A DNA stretch of 64,000 nt from Streptomyces sp. NBRC 109706 (GTDB taxonomy: Bacteria > Actinomycetota > Actinomycetes > Streptomycetales > Streptomycetaceae): the NCBI RefSeq assembly GCF_000974485.1, contig NZ_BBOM01000005.1, positions 852,289-916,288 of the forward strand, written 5' to 3'. A model generated the notes under the pieces. The model saw nothing but the letters and a program-made list of their open reading frames with translations. It was not told where the DNA came from and did no database searches. Every line of letters starts with the position of its first letter. Position 1 is the stretch's first letter. This document shows, piece by piece, positions 1 to 8,453 of the stretch. The position numbers and the translations under genes were made by a program.

Positions 1-1573
1 CCGAGCGGCCACACTCCCGGCAGAAGACGGCCGGGAGGAATACCTGGGCGGGCGGCGCCGCACTGTCGTCGGCGGGCGCCACCACCCCGTCGCCCGAGGG
101 GCGCGGGGCGAGGCCACCGCCGGTGGTACGGGACAACGTCCCATCGGCGGTCACCCGCTCGTCGTCCCAGCGGAACTCGGCCCGCGCCGTGCTGATTCCG
201 CGCAGCAGCCGGGAGACCGACCGCACCCAGTGGTGGATCTCGACGGACAGCAACGGCCGGGTCGGCTCGTCCGGATCGCGGGCCGTCGACAGCAGCGCGA
301 CATAGCGGGCGAACGCCTGGGCCGCGACGGCCGGAGCCTGCTGTACCGCCATGCCCCAGTGGTAGGCGTATCGCGGCAGCACCTCCACGATCTCGGCCAT
401 GGTGCGCGGACGGCCGTCGAGGATCTCCAGAGTCGCGGCGGTCAGTCGGTGGCGCCGCAACGCGTGTCCGAGCCGCGCCGGGCTCAGGCCGCTCCTGCCG
501 GTGAACGCGGCGGCCAGTTGGTCCAGGGCCGCGTCGTCCCTGGTGGGGTCGCCGAGGGCAACCACCTCGTGTGGCGCCGGGAAGGGCAGCGCGAAGTCGC
601 TCTCCCCCGCGAACTCCTCGGCGTCACGCCGTTCTTCGGCCACCAGCGAGTCCGGCGGGAACGGGACCCCGAAGACCTGCTCCGCCACCTCAAGCATGGC
701 GTCACTCTCAGCGCCGGCCCCGGTCTCGCCCAGGGTGGCCGAGGTGGCGATCGGACAGACCGGGCCGAGGGGCCGCCCGGGGCTGGCCAGTCCGCTGACC
801 GCGCCGAGCCTGCGCAGCAGCATCGCCACATCGGTGCCCTGGGCCCCGTCGTAGGTGTGGAACTCGTCCAGCACCACATAGGCGAGCGCGGAGCCTTCGG
901 GGGCGTGCCAGAGCCGCTGGTCGGCCGGCCGCTGAAGCAGCAGGTCCAGCATCTTGTAGTTGGTGATCAGGATGTCCGGGCGGGTGCGCCGGATCTCCTC
1001 CCGGTCGACGGCCACCCGTGGGTTGGCCTGCTTGAACTCCTTCGACGGCCGGTCGCCGATATACAGCCCGGCCCGCACGCCCGCGTCCCGCAACCGCGTG
1101 TCCGCGCTGTCCAGGTAGTCGTTGATGCGGTGGGCCTGGTCGGTGGCCAGCGCGTTCATCGGGTAGAGCAGGACCGCTTTGATCCCCTCACGGCCGGCTT
1201 CGCGCTCGCGACGGCAGTGGTCGAGCAACGGGATGAGGAACGCCTCGGTCTTCCCCGAGCCGGTCCCCGTGGTCACCAGGGTTGGCCTGGCCGGCCCGTG
1301 CAGCGTGGAGAGCCGCTCCCAGGCCAGCTCCTGGTGGCGGTGCGGTCGGAAGCCGCGCGGCCACCAGGTGAGGTGCCGCTGCCAACCGTCGCCCTCGGCG
1401 GGCCGGAAGGGGGTGCGGACCCGGAGGTAGGGGCCTCGGAAGATGCCGTCCTCGGGATCGGCGATGAACTGCTCCAGCGCGTGGCGGGTGCTTTCGTCCG
1501 CCAGCGCGTAGGTCGTCGCCAGATACTGGCTCAGGCTGTCGCGCACCTGCTGGGCGGCGAGGGTCGGTCGCAC
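1..1573 (-). CDS. DEAD-box helicase, DruE/MrfA-like (partial, N-terminal part)
   Basis: Open at the left edge: 524 codons are visible from a GTG at 1573, which has GGAAGGA 7 bases upstream (1581-1587). Visible superfamily 2 motifs are Walker A GTGSGKT at residues 103-109, LYPMNAL at 136-142, DILITNY at 200-206, DEFH at 236-239 and SAT at 278-280. Near the edge the protein reads FCRECG (about 517-522), the start of a cysteine cluster. The N-terminal style (a short helical region, then GIFRGPYLRVR) and the cysteines recall the large DUF1998-type helicases such as DruE of Druantia and MrfA-like repair helicases; this is from memory. It lacks the N-terminal signature I associate with DISARM DrmA. 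It is the last visible gene of the minus-strand DUF262/DUF3696 cassette, 97 bp after the preceding gene, and probably acts as a DNA translocase in defence. Confidence 0.8.
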   Translation of the reverse strand, partial: MRPTLAAQQVRDSLSQYLATTYALADESTRHALEQFIADPEDGIFRGPYLRVRTPFRPAEGDGWQRHLTWWPRGFRPHRHQELAWERLSTLHGPARPTLVTTGTGSGKTEAFLIPLLDHCRREREAGREGIKAVLLYPMNALATDQAHRINDYLDSADTRLRDAGVRAGLYIGDRPSKEFKQANPRVAVDREEIRRTRPDILITNYKMLDLLLQRPADQRLWHAPEGSALAYVVLDEFHTYDGAQGTDVAMLLRRLGAVSGLASPGRPLGPVCPIATSATLGETGAGAESDAMLEVAEQVFGVPFPPDSLVAEERRDAEEFAGESDFALPFPAPHEVVALGDPTRDDAALDQLAAAFTGRSGLSPARLGHALRRHRLTAATLEILDGRPRTMAEIVEVLPRYAYHWGMAVQQAPAVAAQAFARYVALLSTARDPDEPTRPLLSVEIHHWVRSVSRLLRGISTARAEFRWDDERVTADGTLSRTTGGGLAPRPSGDGVVAPADDSAAPPAQVFLPAVFCRECGRS

Positions 1574-1670
1574 GCGATGCTCCTTCCGTGCCGGGCCACC
1601 GGAACACGGTATCCGGGGGGTGGTGGCGTCTGCCGCGCCCCAGGCCGGTTCGGCCGGCGACGCGGGTGCC

Positions 1671-2615
1671 TCAGACGCCGAGCTTGCGCCCCACATAGGC
1701 GATCCGCAGCGCGCGTTCCCCGTGCAGCAGACGGAAGTGGATGCGGCCGGGCTTCGGCAGGAACTCGCAGTGCCAGTCGAAGAGTTCGTCGCGCTCCTCG
1801 TCCGGGAACCAGCACAGCCGGCGCCGTGACTCGAACTCGGTGCGCACATCGGACCGCCACTGCGGCGCGATGGGGCGCGCGGCCGGATCCCAATCGGCGA
1901 CCGCCGCCGCAAGTTCGGCCAGCCGATCGCGCACCGGCTGGACCCACACCGCCGGCAATTGCCGCAGATCCTCCTCGACGCGCGGCAGGAACTGGAGGCC
2001 GGGGAAGAACACCTCGCGCCGCTCCCACAGTTCGGCGCCCCGCCGCACGGCGTCCAGGCCGCCCCGGCGTAAGGCTTCGACGCCGTGCAGGAGCCAGCGC
2101 CGGTGCGCCTCGTGGTGGTGTGGGCCGGACAGGTGACGGACCGTCACCTCGCCGGTTTCCGAGCGGACCTCCCCGTCCGCGTCCTCCACCAGCTCCTCAC
2201 GTTCCAGGGCCAGCCGGTCCGTGTCCCAACGGGCCTCCACCGCCAGGGAGACGCCGAGGCCGCCCAGCAGGTGGGCGACGCCAAGGCCCTCCACGGTCTC
2301 GCCCCCGTGCCGGTACTCGACACCGTCCCAGGAGTCGTCGCCGGCAGGCAGGACGGCCCGGTGCGGGGACCTGGCCTGCATCAGCATCAGCCGCCGCCAG
2401 AGGTCCCGGTTCCTCGGGTTGCCGTGCCACTTGCCGATCGGATACCCGTCGGCGAGTTGGAGCGCCCCGATCGGGACCGCGCTGACCAACACCGTGTCCC
2501 GGTCGGTCCGCAGCACCGCGACGACGGCGCGGGCCAGCTCCGTCATGGCCCGGTCGGCGAGCGCCGGGGCACAACCGGTCTCATAGGACCTCTCGTTCAG
2601 GAACAGCAGCGGCAC
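1671..2615 (-). CDS. Unknown protein with RelE/HigB-like C-terminal segment
   Basis: 314 residues from a GTG at 2615 with a strong AGGAGGGGGAG site just upstream. I do not recognise the bulk of the protein. The last 50 residues read WHCEFLPKPGRIHFRL and then IAYVGRKLGV. This resembles the end of RelE/HigB/ParE-fold toxins, where a GRIHF-like strand is followed by a short strand and helix. The first 250 residues are soluble, rich in Arg and Glu, and have no membrane segment. It lies 54 bp downstream of the DUF3696 ATPase and 97 bp upstream of the helicase on the same strand, so it is almost certainly part of the same operon. A role as effector or nucleic-acid-binding subunit is inference from that position only. 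Confidence 0.7.
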   Translation of the reverse strand: MPLLFLNERSYETGCAPALADRAMTELARAVVAVLRTDRDTVLVSAVPIGALQLADGYPIGKWHGNPRNRDLWRRLMLMQARSPHRAVLPAGDDSWDGVEYRHGGETVEGLGVAHLLGGLGVSLAVEARWDTDRLALEREELVEDADGEVRSETGEVTVRHLSGPHHHEAHRRWLLHGVEALRRGGLDAVRRGAELWERREVFFPGLQFLPRVEEDLRQLPAVWVQPVRDRLAELAAAVADWDPAARPIAPQWRSDVRTEFESRRRLCWFPDEERDELFDWHCEFLPKPGRIHFRLLHGERALRIAYVGRKLGV

Positions 2616-2669
2616 GTCTCCCCCTCCTGTGTCGTGCGTGCTTCTCGCCGCTCGGGACCCTGGACCGGG

Positions 2670-3827
2670 TCAACTGAGCAACTGGTCGAGCGTGTTCTCC
2701 AACTCGTCGAAGAAGCCTTCCGGCCACTGGTCGAGCAGACCGTCCCGGTCGACGCGCGGGCTGACGACGTCGGCACCGGTGCCGTCTCCCCGGAAGTAGT
2801 GCGGGAGGACGTCCTCGGGAGCGAGCGCCCCGGACTTGACGGCGAGCCGCGCCCCGTTGAGCACATGGTCGCTGTGGGTCTCGACGATCAGCTGCCCGCC
2901 CCGCGCCGCGGCGGCGGCGGCCAGCCCGGCCATCCGGGTCTGCGCGCGCGGATGAAGATGCGCCTCCGGGTTCTCCAGCAGCACGAGCGAACCCGGCCGC
3001 GTGGTCAGGCAGGCGACGACGATCGGCAGGGCGTAGGTGAGGCCGAACCCCACATTGGTCGGGCGCCTGCGGTGGTTGGTGCCGAGCGCCCCCCCGAATC
3101 CGTAGGACAGCCGGACGGAGTCCGTTCCCTCGATGGCGGCGGCCTGGAGGTCGACCCCCGGGCACAACTCCCCCATCCAGGCGGCGGCCTGGTCCAGGAG
3201 CAGTGCCGACTCGGCGCGCGGGTGCCGCAGCGGGCCCTCGGGGATCTCGTCCCTGGCGTGGTGCCGCAGGTAGTTGACGGTGTGCTCGCCCCGCACACCG
3301 AGAAAGCCACGCCCGATGGCCGCGTGGTGGTCTCGGGGGTAGAACTCCGCCGGGGAGATCCGATCGGCGTGCAGATACTGGAACCCGGCCGTGAAGTAGC
3401 TCGGGATGACGGCCGCGTCCCCGGCCGGCCCTTCCGTGCCCTCGGTCGTCGCCGGCAGCTCGGCGTCGATCAACGGCAGCAGGTTCTGTTCCGGTTCGTA
3501 GGCGACCGTCCAGGAGTAGCGGTACGGGCCCTCGTCCACGGCGAGGGTGATCGCCGGCTCGTCGCCCGTGAAGTCCTCGTGCAGGACGTCCTGCCCGGTG
3601 CCGAGGCCGACCAACTCCCCGTTGAGGAGAAAGCCGCTGCCGGAGACGTGGCCCGCCCCCGCCCGGTCGAGATCCCCGGCGGCGTGCGACTGGTGGAGCA
3701 GCCCGAGGGCCTGTAACACGCTGCTCTTGCCTGAGGAGTTCAGCCCCGTCAGCAGGGTGAGCGGGCCAAGCGGCAGCTCCAGATGCTGGAACGCCTTGAA
3801 GTTCGTCAGCGTCAGCCGGTCAAGCAC
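2670..3827 (-). CDS. AAA/ABC-type ATPase, DUF3696 family
   Basis: 385 residues. The GTG start at 3827 lies inside the end of the DUF262 gene (8-base overlap), indicating translational coupling. The protein starts like a RecF/OLD-type ATPase (LTLTNFKAFQHLELPLGPLT). Walker A GLNSSGKSS is at residues 28-36, Walker B LVLLENPEAHLHP at 281-293 and the H-loop ETHSDH at 316-321. The C-terminal GLLDQWPEGFFDE (about 363-375) is typical of DUF3696. The length is normal for the family and nothing looks broken. DUF3696 ATPases are often found next to DUF262 genes in defence islands, and that pairing is seen here. It probably senses DNA or complexes and gates an effector by ATP hydrolysis; no nuclease domain is visible in this protein. 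Confidence 0.88.
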   Translation of the reverse strand: MLDRLTLTNFKAFQHLELPLGPLTLLTGLNSSGKSSVLQALGLLHQSHAAGDLDRAGAGHVSGSGFLLNGELVGLGTGQDVLHEDFTGDEPAITLAVDEGPYRYSWTVAYEPEQNLLPLIDAELPATTEGTEGPAGDAAVIPSYFTAGFQYLHADRISPAEFYPRDHHAAIGRGFLGVRGEHTVNYLRHHARDEIPEGPLRHPRAESALLLDQAAAWMGELCPGVDLQAAAIEGTDSVRLSYGFGGALGTNHRRRPTNVGFGLTYALPIVVACLTTRPGSLVLLENPEAHLHPRAQTRMAGLAAAAAARGGQLIVETHSDHVLNGARLAVKSGALAPEDVLPHYFRGDGTGADVVSPRVDRDGLLDQWPEGFFDELENTLDQLLS

Positions 3828-5085
3828 CGTTCGCTACTCCTCGGAAAAGCTCGCCCATCATCCCGAGCCGCGTCCGCACCTTCTTCGGATCACCGGTCGC
3901 CACGGAGATGGCACGGTCGAAGTCCCAGTCCTTCAGCAGGGCGAAGAACCTCTTGTGCACCTTGTCACGCGACGCTACCAGTTCCTCACGCTGCCCATCG
4001 TCCAAGGCGGCGAGATTGACCGCGACCGCCTCGAACAGGGCCTTGTTGATGGGGGACTTGGCCCTGCCCCCGTGCCACTTCCGGAACGCGTGCTCCCCGA
4101 ACAGGTCGGTGGCACACCGCATGGCCTTGCGGAACTCCCGGGCCAGCACATCCCGTTGGGCGTCGTCGAGGTCGTTCACGCGGTGCATGGAGTCCACCAG
4201 GAACTGATCGAAGTCCTGCTGGGTGTGCTTCGCCGGATCGATCACGCGGAACGCCATGAAGCGGAGGACCATCTCCCGGTCGGCCATCCGCTCGTTGGAC
4301 ACGCTCTCCCCGGTCGCGCCGACAAACGCCGGATCCTCCGCGAGGTCCGCGAGGAACTGCCTGGCCGGCCCCTTGATCATGGCGTGCCGGATCTCCTGCG
4401 GCTTCAGCGGCATGCCGCCGGTGTTGATCCGGGAGAACACGTTGAACTTGACGGTCTCCGGCGTCCCATGCTGGATGATGTGCACCACCAGCTGGGTCTC
4501 CCGCAGCCTGATGCGCAGCCGCCCGGAGAGGTCCTGGTAGGCGCAACCGTGGTACTGCGTGAGGTAGTCGAGACCGCGCAGGGTCAGGGGACGCATCCCG
4601 ACGGCGTCCGGCGCCATGAACCGGGCGATCGCGGTCAGCCGCTGGATGCCGTCCACGACCGCCCAGTTGTCCTCCTCGTCCTGCGCCATATGGAACGAGG
4701 AGATCGGGATGCGCAGCAGCAGCGACTCGATCAGCCGGCTCTGCTGCACATCGCTCCAGATCCCGGCGCGGCGCTGGAAGTCCGGTGCCAGATCGATCAT
4801 GCCCTCCCGCAGCCGGGACAACAGCAGATCGACGGTGGTCGCCTGGGTCTCGATCCTGATGCTCTCGGGCCGGAAGGGCGCCGAGATCGCGTCCGGGTCG
4901 TCCGCCTCGTCGGCTGGCTCCTCCAACTCGACCCCGGTCGGCCGGCCGTCGTCCCCCACCTCCACCGGGGTGAACAGGTCGAAGAGCCCGGACGACTCCA
5001 GGTCCGCGACCTCGTGGTGGGGCTGATACCGCCGATACCCCCGGTCACGCCCGCGCCCGCTGCCGCTGTCCTCCAACCCCGCCAT
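3820..5085 (-). CDS. DUF262 (GmrS-type, ParB/Srx-like) protein
   Basis: 421 residues from ATG 5085. After a disordered acidic N-terminus (1-75) come the DUF262 motifs: DFQR at 102-105, VDGIQR at 144-149 and FSRINTGG at 217-224, followed by PLKPQEIR. These are the DGQQR-type motifs of the ParB-like fold in GmrSD and related restriction proteins, which hydrolyse nucleotides. No HNH/DUF1524 nuclease domain (the GmrD half) is visible in the C-terminal 190 residues, so any cutting activity must come from a partner. It is the first gene of the DUF262-DUF3696-unknown-helicase run and overlaps the ATPase gene by 8 bases. Confidence 0.88.
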   Translation of the reverse strand: MAGLEDSGSGRGRDRGYRRYQPHHEVADLESSGLFDLFTPVEVGDDGRPTGVELEEPADEADDPDAISAPFRPESIRIETQATTVDLLLSRLREGMIDLAPDFQRRAGIWSDVQQSRLIESLLLRIPISSFHMAQDEEDNWAVVDGIQRLTAIARFMAPDAVGMRPLTLRGLDYLTQYHGCAYQDLSGRLRIRLRETQLVVHIIQHGTPETVKFNVFSRINTGGMPLKPQEIRHAMIKGPARQFLADLAEDPAFVGATGESVSNERMADREMVLRFMAFRVIDPAKHTQQDFDQFLVDSMHRVNDLDDAQRDVLAREFRKAMRCATDLFGEHAFRKWHGGRAKSPINKALFEAVAVNLAALDDGQREELVASRDKVHKRFFALLKDWDFDRAISVATGDPKKVRTRLGMMGELFRGVANGA

Positions 5086-5156
5086 GACTCCCCGCCGTCC
5101 TCGCTCGCCGCACCTGATCTCGCGCTGCGCACCAGCCTATCGACGGAGCGTCGCCA

Positions 5157-5205
5157 CGTCAGTGCGGCAGATCCAGTTCGGCGCGGACGGTTTTTCCGGC
5201 CGGCA
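5157..5205 (-). pseudogene. Relic of the 3' end of an anti-sigma ATPase gene
   Basis: These 49 bases match 7853-7901 at 48 positions in the same orientation. The latter is the 3' end of the ATP-binding protein gene at 7855-8310. The relic still encodes the last residues (AGKTVRAELDLPH) and stop codon, with nothing recognisable upstream of it. It marks one side of the segment that separates the two halves of the defence island, and suggests that a second anti-sigma ATPase gene, or a recombination event using it, once lay beside the DUF262 gene. Confidence 0.7.
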
Positions 5206-5266
5206 CCGGGTGAGCCCGTTGACAAATACTGACGTCGAGTCACTTCACAGGGAGTAACTCGGCCGA

Positions 5267-5863
5267 ATGACATTGATCCGCAGATCGCGACTGGCCCACC
5301 GCGCCGGCGGAGAGGGGACGTGCTGTTCGTCGCGCGGAGGCGATACCGTCGACTCCGTCACGGAGCGGCTCAGTTTCTCGATCGAAGGCAGGAAAGTAGT
5401 GGCGAAAATCCTTTCGCGTAAGAAGATTGATCCGGCGGTGGACTACTACGGACTGTGCCTACAGGAAGCAGATGACGCGATTTTACCGCTGCGTTATCCG
5501 GAAGGAGTAACGCCGCAGGATGGGTTCGTGACGGCGCGAGATGGGCGTGTTGATATCCGTAGCGCGGGACACACGCACACTGCGGTGATGTTCGTGGAAG
5601 TGTGGGATGCGCCTCCGCCATCCAGCGAGGACACTTGGGAAGCTGAGGGCGAGGTGGAGCTGCACTCCAGATCCGGTAGTTTGCGGGTACGGACTACGGT
5701 TTGGGGGGCTCATCCCGAGCAACTCGCTCTGGGAGATCCACATTGTCATTGGCGGGTTCGGGTCTACTGCTCGGGGCGACAAGAGGTAGCTCGCCGAGCT
5801 GCCACGGAAGGACCCGTCGAGGGCGTTGAGCGGTACCTGGTGCAGTTTTGGCCGTCGGAGTGA
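5267..5863 (+). CDS. Uncharacterised small protein, possible immunity protein
   Basis: At most 198 residues from ATG 5267. A GTG at 5399 preceded by AGGAAAG is an attractive alternative start giving 154 residues. Soluble, acidic, no signal peptide. Conserved-looking features are FVEVWDAPPP and a C-terminal region with DPHCHWRVRVY followed by VERYLVQFWP, a style I associate with small single-copy Streptomyces proteins found beside secreted effectors. Codon third positions are less GC-rich than in neighbouring genes. It converges on the secreted NucA/NucB nuclease gene across a shared terminator, so a role as its immunity partner is possible but not shown. Confidence 0.6.
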   Translation: MTLIRRSRLAHRAGGEGTCCSSRGGDTVDSVTERLSFSIEGRKVVAKILSRKKIDPAVDYYGLCLQEADDAILPLRYPEGVTPQDGFVTARDGRVDIRSAGHTHTAVMFVEVWDAPPPSSEDTWEAEGEVELHSRSGSLRVRTTVWGAHPEQLALGDPHCHWRVRVYCSGRQEVARRAATEGPVEGVERYLVQFWPSE

Positions 5864-5869
5864 TGCCGC

Positions 5870-5898
5870 TGGTGCGGCCCTCGGTAGGGGCCGCACCA
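5870..5898. terminator. Bidirectional hairpin terminator
   Basis: A perfect 11-bp stem (TGGTGCGGCCC at 5870-5880 with its complement at 5888-5898) and a 7-base loop. It lies between the converging genes ending at 5863 and 5912, so it can serve both strands. Confidence 0.7.
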
Positions 5899-5911
5899 GG
5901 CTGGTCGAAGC

Positions 5912-7306
5912 TCAGTGGATCCTTACGATGAACGCGTCGTCGTAACCGTCGACAACTCGGTTCTTGTCGTAGAACTGCCCGAGGAGTTGGCCAGCCGCAC
6001 TGTTGTCGGTAGCAAGGAGAGGAAATGCGGAGCAGTCCGTAACGGGAATCGTCGGGTCATACCCGCCGTCGGTGTAGCGGGGTGCCGAGCAGCCCTGGTA
6101 GGTCGTGGCGAAAGGAAATTCGTCACATTCGTAGAGGCCGCCCTGGGTGTAGTCGGCTCCCCAGTAGGTCCGGCAGGTGGATACTGCGATGGAGCGGTTT
6201 CGGTTTCGTCGGGTCTGGTCGTGGAAGAGCCTGTTGAGTGGGTCGTTGAGGCTGCCGCCGGCTATGTGCTTTTCCGAGTTGGGGGGATAGGTCTCCTCGG
6301 GGGTGGTCAAGGCCCATTCGAGGTGTTCGGCCACTTCGCGTTCTGGTGCGTCCTCGGCGGTTGAATAGTCGAGGTAGCCGATGTAGGCGAGGGAGGCTGC
6401 CCCTCCTCTGGTGTCATTGTGCAGGTACGAGGCGGCGTCCCAGCGTGGCGGCAAGATGAAAAGGTCACCTTCGCGGGTGCCATTGACGCCGGTCGGGAAC
6501 GTCAAGTGAATGGTGGGCTCGTACACCGCCGACACCAGGTCATCGGGGGCTTGCCCCTGCCCCGCGCTGACGGTCAGGGTGTGCAAGAACCCGCCCAGTG
6601 CCCGCATCTGGTCGAAGCTCTGCCGAGTCGGGACGTTGCCGCCTTGCCCGATCTGGGCTGAAGAGGGAACAACGAGCGGAATGCTGGTCTCTGGCTCGAT
6701 GAACAGCGCCGATGTCTGGGTGGTGCCTACCGCGATCATGTCGGTGAAGTGCCACTGGAAGTTCACGGTCCGGCTGTTCGGCTCGACGGTCGCCACCGTC
6801 AGAACGATGAACTGGCTTTGCCCGACCACACGTCCGTTCTGCGTCCAGGTCTGAAGGAACGCCGCTCCTGAGCAGGACGCGAATCGAGAGAGAATGTAGG
6901 TACTTTGCGTGGTACCGAGCCCTTGCTGACATTGCTCTGCGGTCATCGTCCGTTCGGGCTCAGGGTAGGTCACTTGCGCCGTGACGTCCCCTTCCCGGGG
7001 CGCCGGGGGTGCGATCGCGGAGGGCTCGTCGGCGAGCCGCTTGTAGTCCCGAACAGGGCCCACTACCTCCGGTGGCACGTTCCCTTGCGTCTGCCGATCT
7101 CGCAGGGGGGATTGTGCGGCCAGGCGCACTGCCTGCGGTAGTTCGCTAGGTGAGGCTGCTGCAGCGCCTACAGGGAGGGTATAGGAGGCCACCTCTAATT
7201 CGATCTCCACAGCTGAGGCCGCTGGACCTGCCAGCGGTAGCAACATCCCCGCGCTCAGTGCTGCTGCCCAGCGAACGGAACGCCGCCACTTCGACGTACG
7301 GCTCAT
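5912..7306 (-). CDS. Secreted protein with C-terminal NucA/NucB-type nuclease domain
   Basis: 464 residues from ATG 7306. There is a clear Sec-type signal peptide: a basic start (SRTSKWRRS), a hydrophobic core at about 12-28 and an ASA site ending near residue 32. The middle region (about 40-340) is unassigned. The last 95 residues carry CRTYW, then CDEFPFATT (394-402) and TDNSAAG (433-439) before a QFYDKNRV segment, the pattern of the NucA/NucB deoxyribonuclease domain. This domain in Bacillus NucA/NucB degrades extracellular DNA. The Asp/Glu of CDEFPF are the likely metal or catalytic residues. It is probably exported to cut extracellular or competitor DNA. The opposing gene at 5267 may protect the producer. 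The region is lower in GC than its surroundings. Confidence 0.78.
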   Translation of the reverse strand: MSRTSKWRRSVRWAAALSAGMLLPLAGPAASAVEIELEVASYTLPVGAAAASPSELPQAVRLAAQSPLRDRQTQGNVPPEVVGPVRDYKRLADEPSAIAPPAPREGDVTAQVTYPEPERTMTAEQCQQGLGTTQSTYILSRFASCSGAAFLQTWTQNGRVVGQSQFIVLTVATVEPNSRTVNFQWHFTDMIAVGTTQTSALFIEPETSIPLVVPSSAQIGQGGNVPTRQSFDQMRALGGFLHTLTVSAGQGQAPDDLVSAVYEPTIHLTFPTGVNGTREGDLFILPPRWDAASYLHNDTRGGAASLAYIGYLDYSTAEDAPEREVAEHLEWALTTPEETYPPNSEKHIAGGSLNDPLNRLFHDQTRRNRNRSIAVSTCRTYWGADYTQGGLYECDEFPFATTYQGCSAPRYTDGGYDPTIPVTDCSAFPLLATDNSAAGQLLGQFYDKNRVVDGYDDAFIVRIH

Positions 7307-7386
7307 CGTTTCATCTCCCCACCACGGTCAAAGTTGCACTCATTGTGCTCAACCTGTGACAGGAGAATGGTCAAGATATGCCTTGG

Positions 7387-7569
7387 TCAACGCTGCGGGG
7401 GTAGTCTGACCTGAATCACGGACCTTCTGGCGAAGATCGCCATCTTGCGGGGAGAGCAACCCTGTCCCGCTGGCGGCTGAGGCTGGTACTCCAGCCAACC
7501 GGAGCGAGCGAGGATCACCTTCTCAACGGCGGGGACGTCATCGGCTGTGGCCGGGCGCATGGCGAACAC
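7387..7569 (-). pseudogene. Truncated GNAT acetyltransferase (N-terminal fragment)
   Basis: Starting at GTG 7569 (AGGAGG 4 bases upstream) the frame reads FAMRPATADDVPAVEKVI and then LARSGWLEYQ, a typical GNAT N-terminus. After about residue 35 the similarity stops and the frame runs through unrelated sequence to a stop at 7387. A normal GNAT is about 150-180 residues. The break at about 7470 is next to the secreted nuclease gene, so it probably marks an insertion or deletion junction. Confidence 0.6.
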
Positions 7570-7594
7570 GCTGCCTCCTGATGACGAGAAGGGA

Positions 7595-7858
7595 CTACAG
7601 GGACGATCGAGCGGCGAGGTGAAGGTCCAGGACTTCGAACGACCGCACTTCTCCGTCCTCGCGGTACGGCTCGTGGGCCAGCCTTCGGACGGCCGCCCGA
7701 AGGCCATCCGGGTCCACCAACTTCCCGTCGAAGAGCGGCGAACCGTCGTGGAACATCTCGGCGAACAGGGGACGCGCGATCGTGGTGAGCGTGTGCTGAA
7801 CGACTTCCGCAAGCGGCTCACGCTCTCGGGATTCGGTGACGTCCGTGCGCCGCGTCAG
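7595..7858 (-). CDS. Small uncharacterised protein, apparent CTG start
   Basis: Downstream of the ATP-binding gene one frame with good Streptomyces codon use reads TDVTESREREPLAEVVQHTL and continues to a stop at 7595. No ATG, GTG or TTG stands at its beginning. The only start-like codon is a CTG at 7858 that overlaps the stop of the upstream gene by 4 bases (CTGA), which would give 87 residues by coupled translation. A start at an internal ATG would leave only about 54 residues. Function unknown; it could be a decayed gene. Confidence 0.4.
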   Translation of the reverse strand: MTRRTDVTESREREPLAEVVQHTLTTIARPLFAEMFHDGSPLFDGKLVDPDGLRAAVRRLAHEPYREDGEVRSFEVLDLHLAARSSL

Positions 7859-8310
7859 TGCGGCAGATCCAGTTCGGCGCGGACGGTCTTTCCGGCCGGC
7901 AGCCGGTCGAGGACCGCCCACCGGTCGGCGAGCGACTCCACCAGGACCAGCCCCCGCCCGCCGTCGGTCAGGGGGCGCGACGCGGCCGGCCTGACGCCGT
8001 CTGACGCCCCGTGGGAGTCCGAGACGTCGATACGGAGGGTGGCGGCGGTGAGGCTGATACTCACCTCGAAGTCGCGCCCCGGCTCCCGGCCGTGCCTGAC
8101 GGCGTTCGAGGCCAACTCGGCGATGAGCAGGGCGGCGCTGTCGGAGGCGCGGGAACCGTAGACGATCTCCCAGCGGTTCAGCCAGTGGAGAGCGAGCAGC
8201 CGGGCGAGGCGGGCCCCCTGCGGCGTGGAGCTGAACAACTGCTTGAACACCCGTGCGGTTTCGGCGATTTGCTGGGTCTGCTGCGTCTGCTGAGTGGGGG
8301 GTGGCGTCAT
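7855..8310 (-). CDS. ATP-binding anti-sigma-type kinase (HATPase, RsbW-like)
   Basis: 151 residues from ATG 8310; a further upstream in-frame start exists but the sequence there is not protein-like. GHKL motifs are visible: the N box AELASNAVRHG and the G1 box TDGGRGLVLVESLADRW. This is the short Streptomyces anti-sigma-factor/ATP-binding family. It stands head-to-head with the XRE (DUF5753) and DUF397 genes, a very common Streptomyces trio. It probably binds a sigma or regulatory partner. A 49-bp copy of its 3' end lies at 5157-5205. Confidence 0.85.
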   Translation of the reverse strand: MTPPPTQQTQQTQQIAETARVFKQLFSSTPQGARLARLLALHWLNRWEIVYGSRASDSAALLIAELASNAVRHGREPGRDFEVSISLTAATLRIDVSDSHGASDGVRPAASRPLTDGGRGLVLVESLADRWAVLDRLPAGKTVRAELDLPH

Positions 8311-8453
8311 GGTCCCAAACTGGCGCGGGCCCACGGCGGTACACCAGATCACCAACTCGTACGCTGAGTCAGCGTACGGGCACTACGGGTGGACAGTGGG
8401 GGCGGCCTGCTGTGACCATGTCCGGATTGCGAGTTTGCGGGAGGGGTTCTGAC

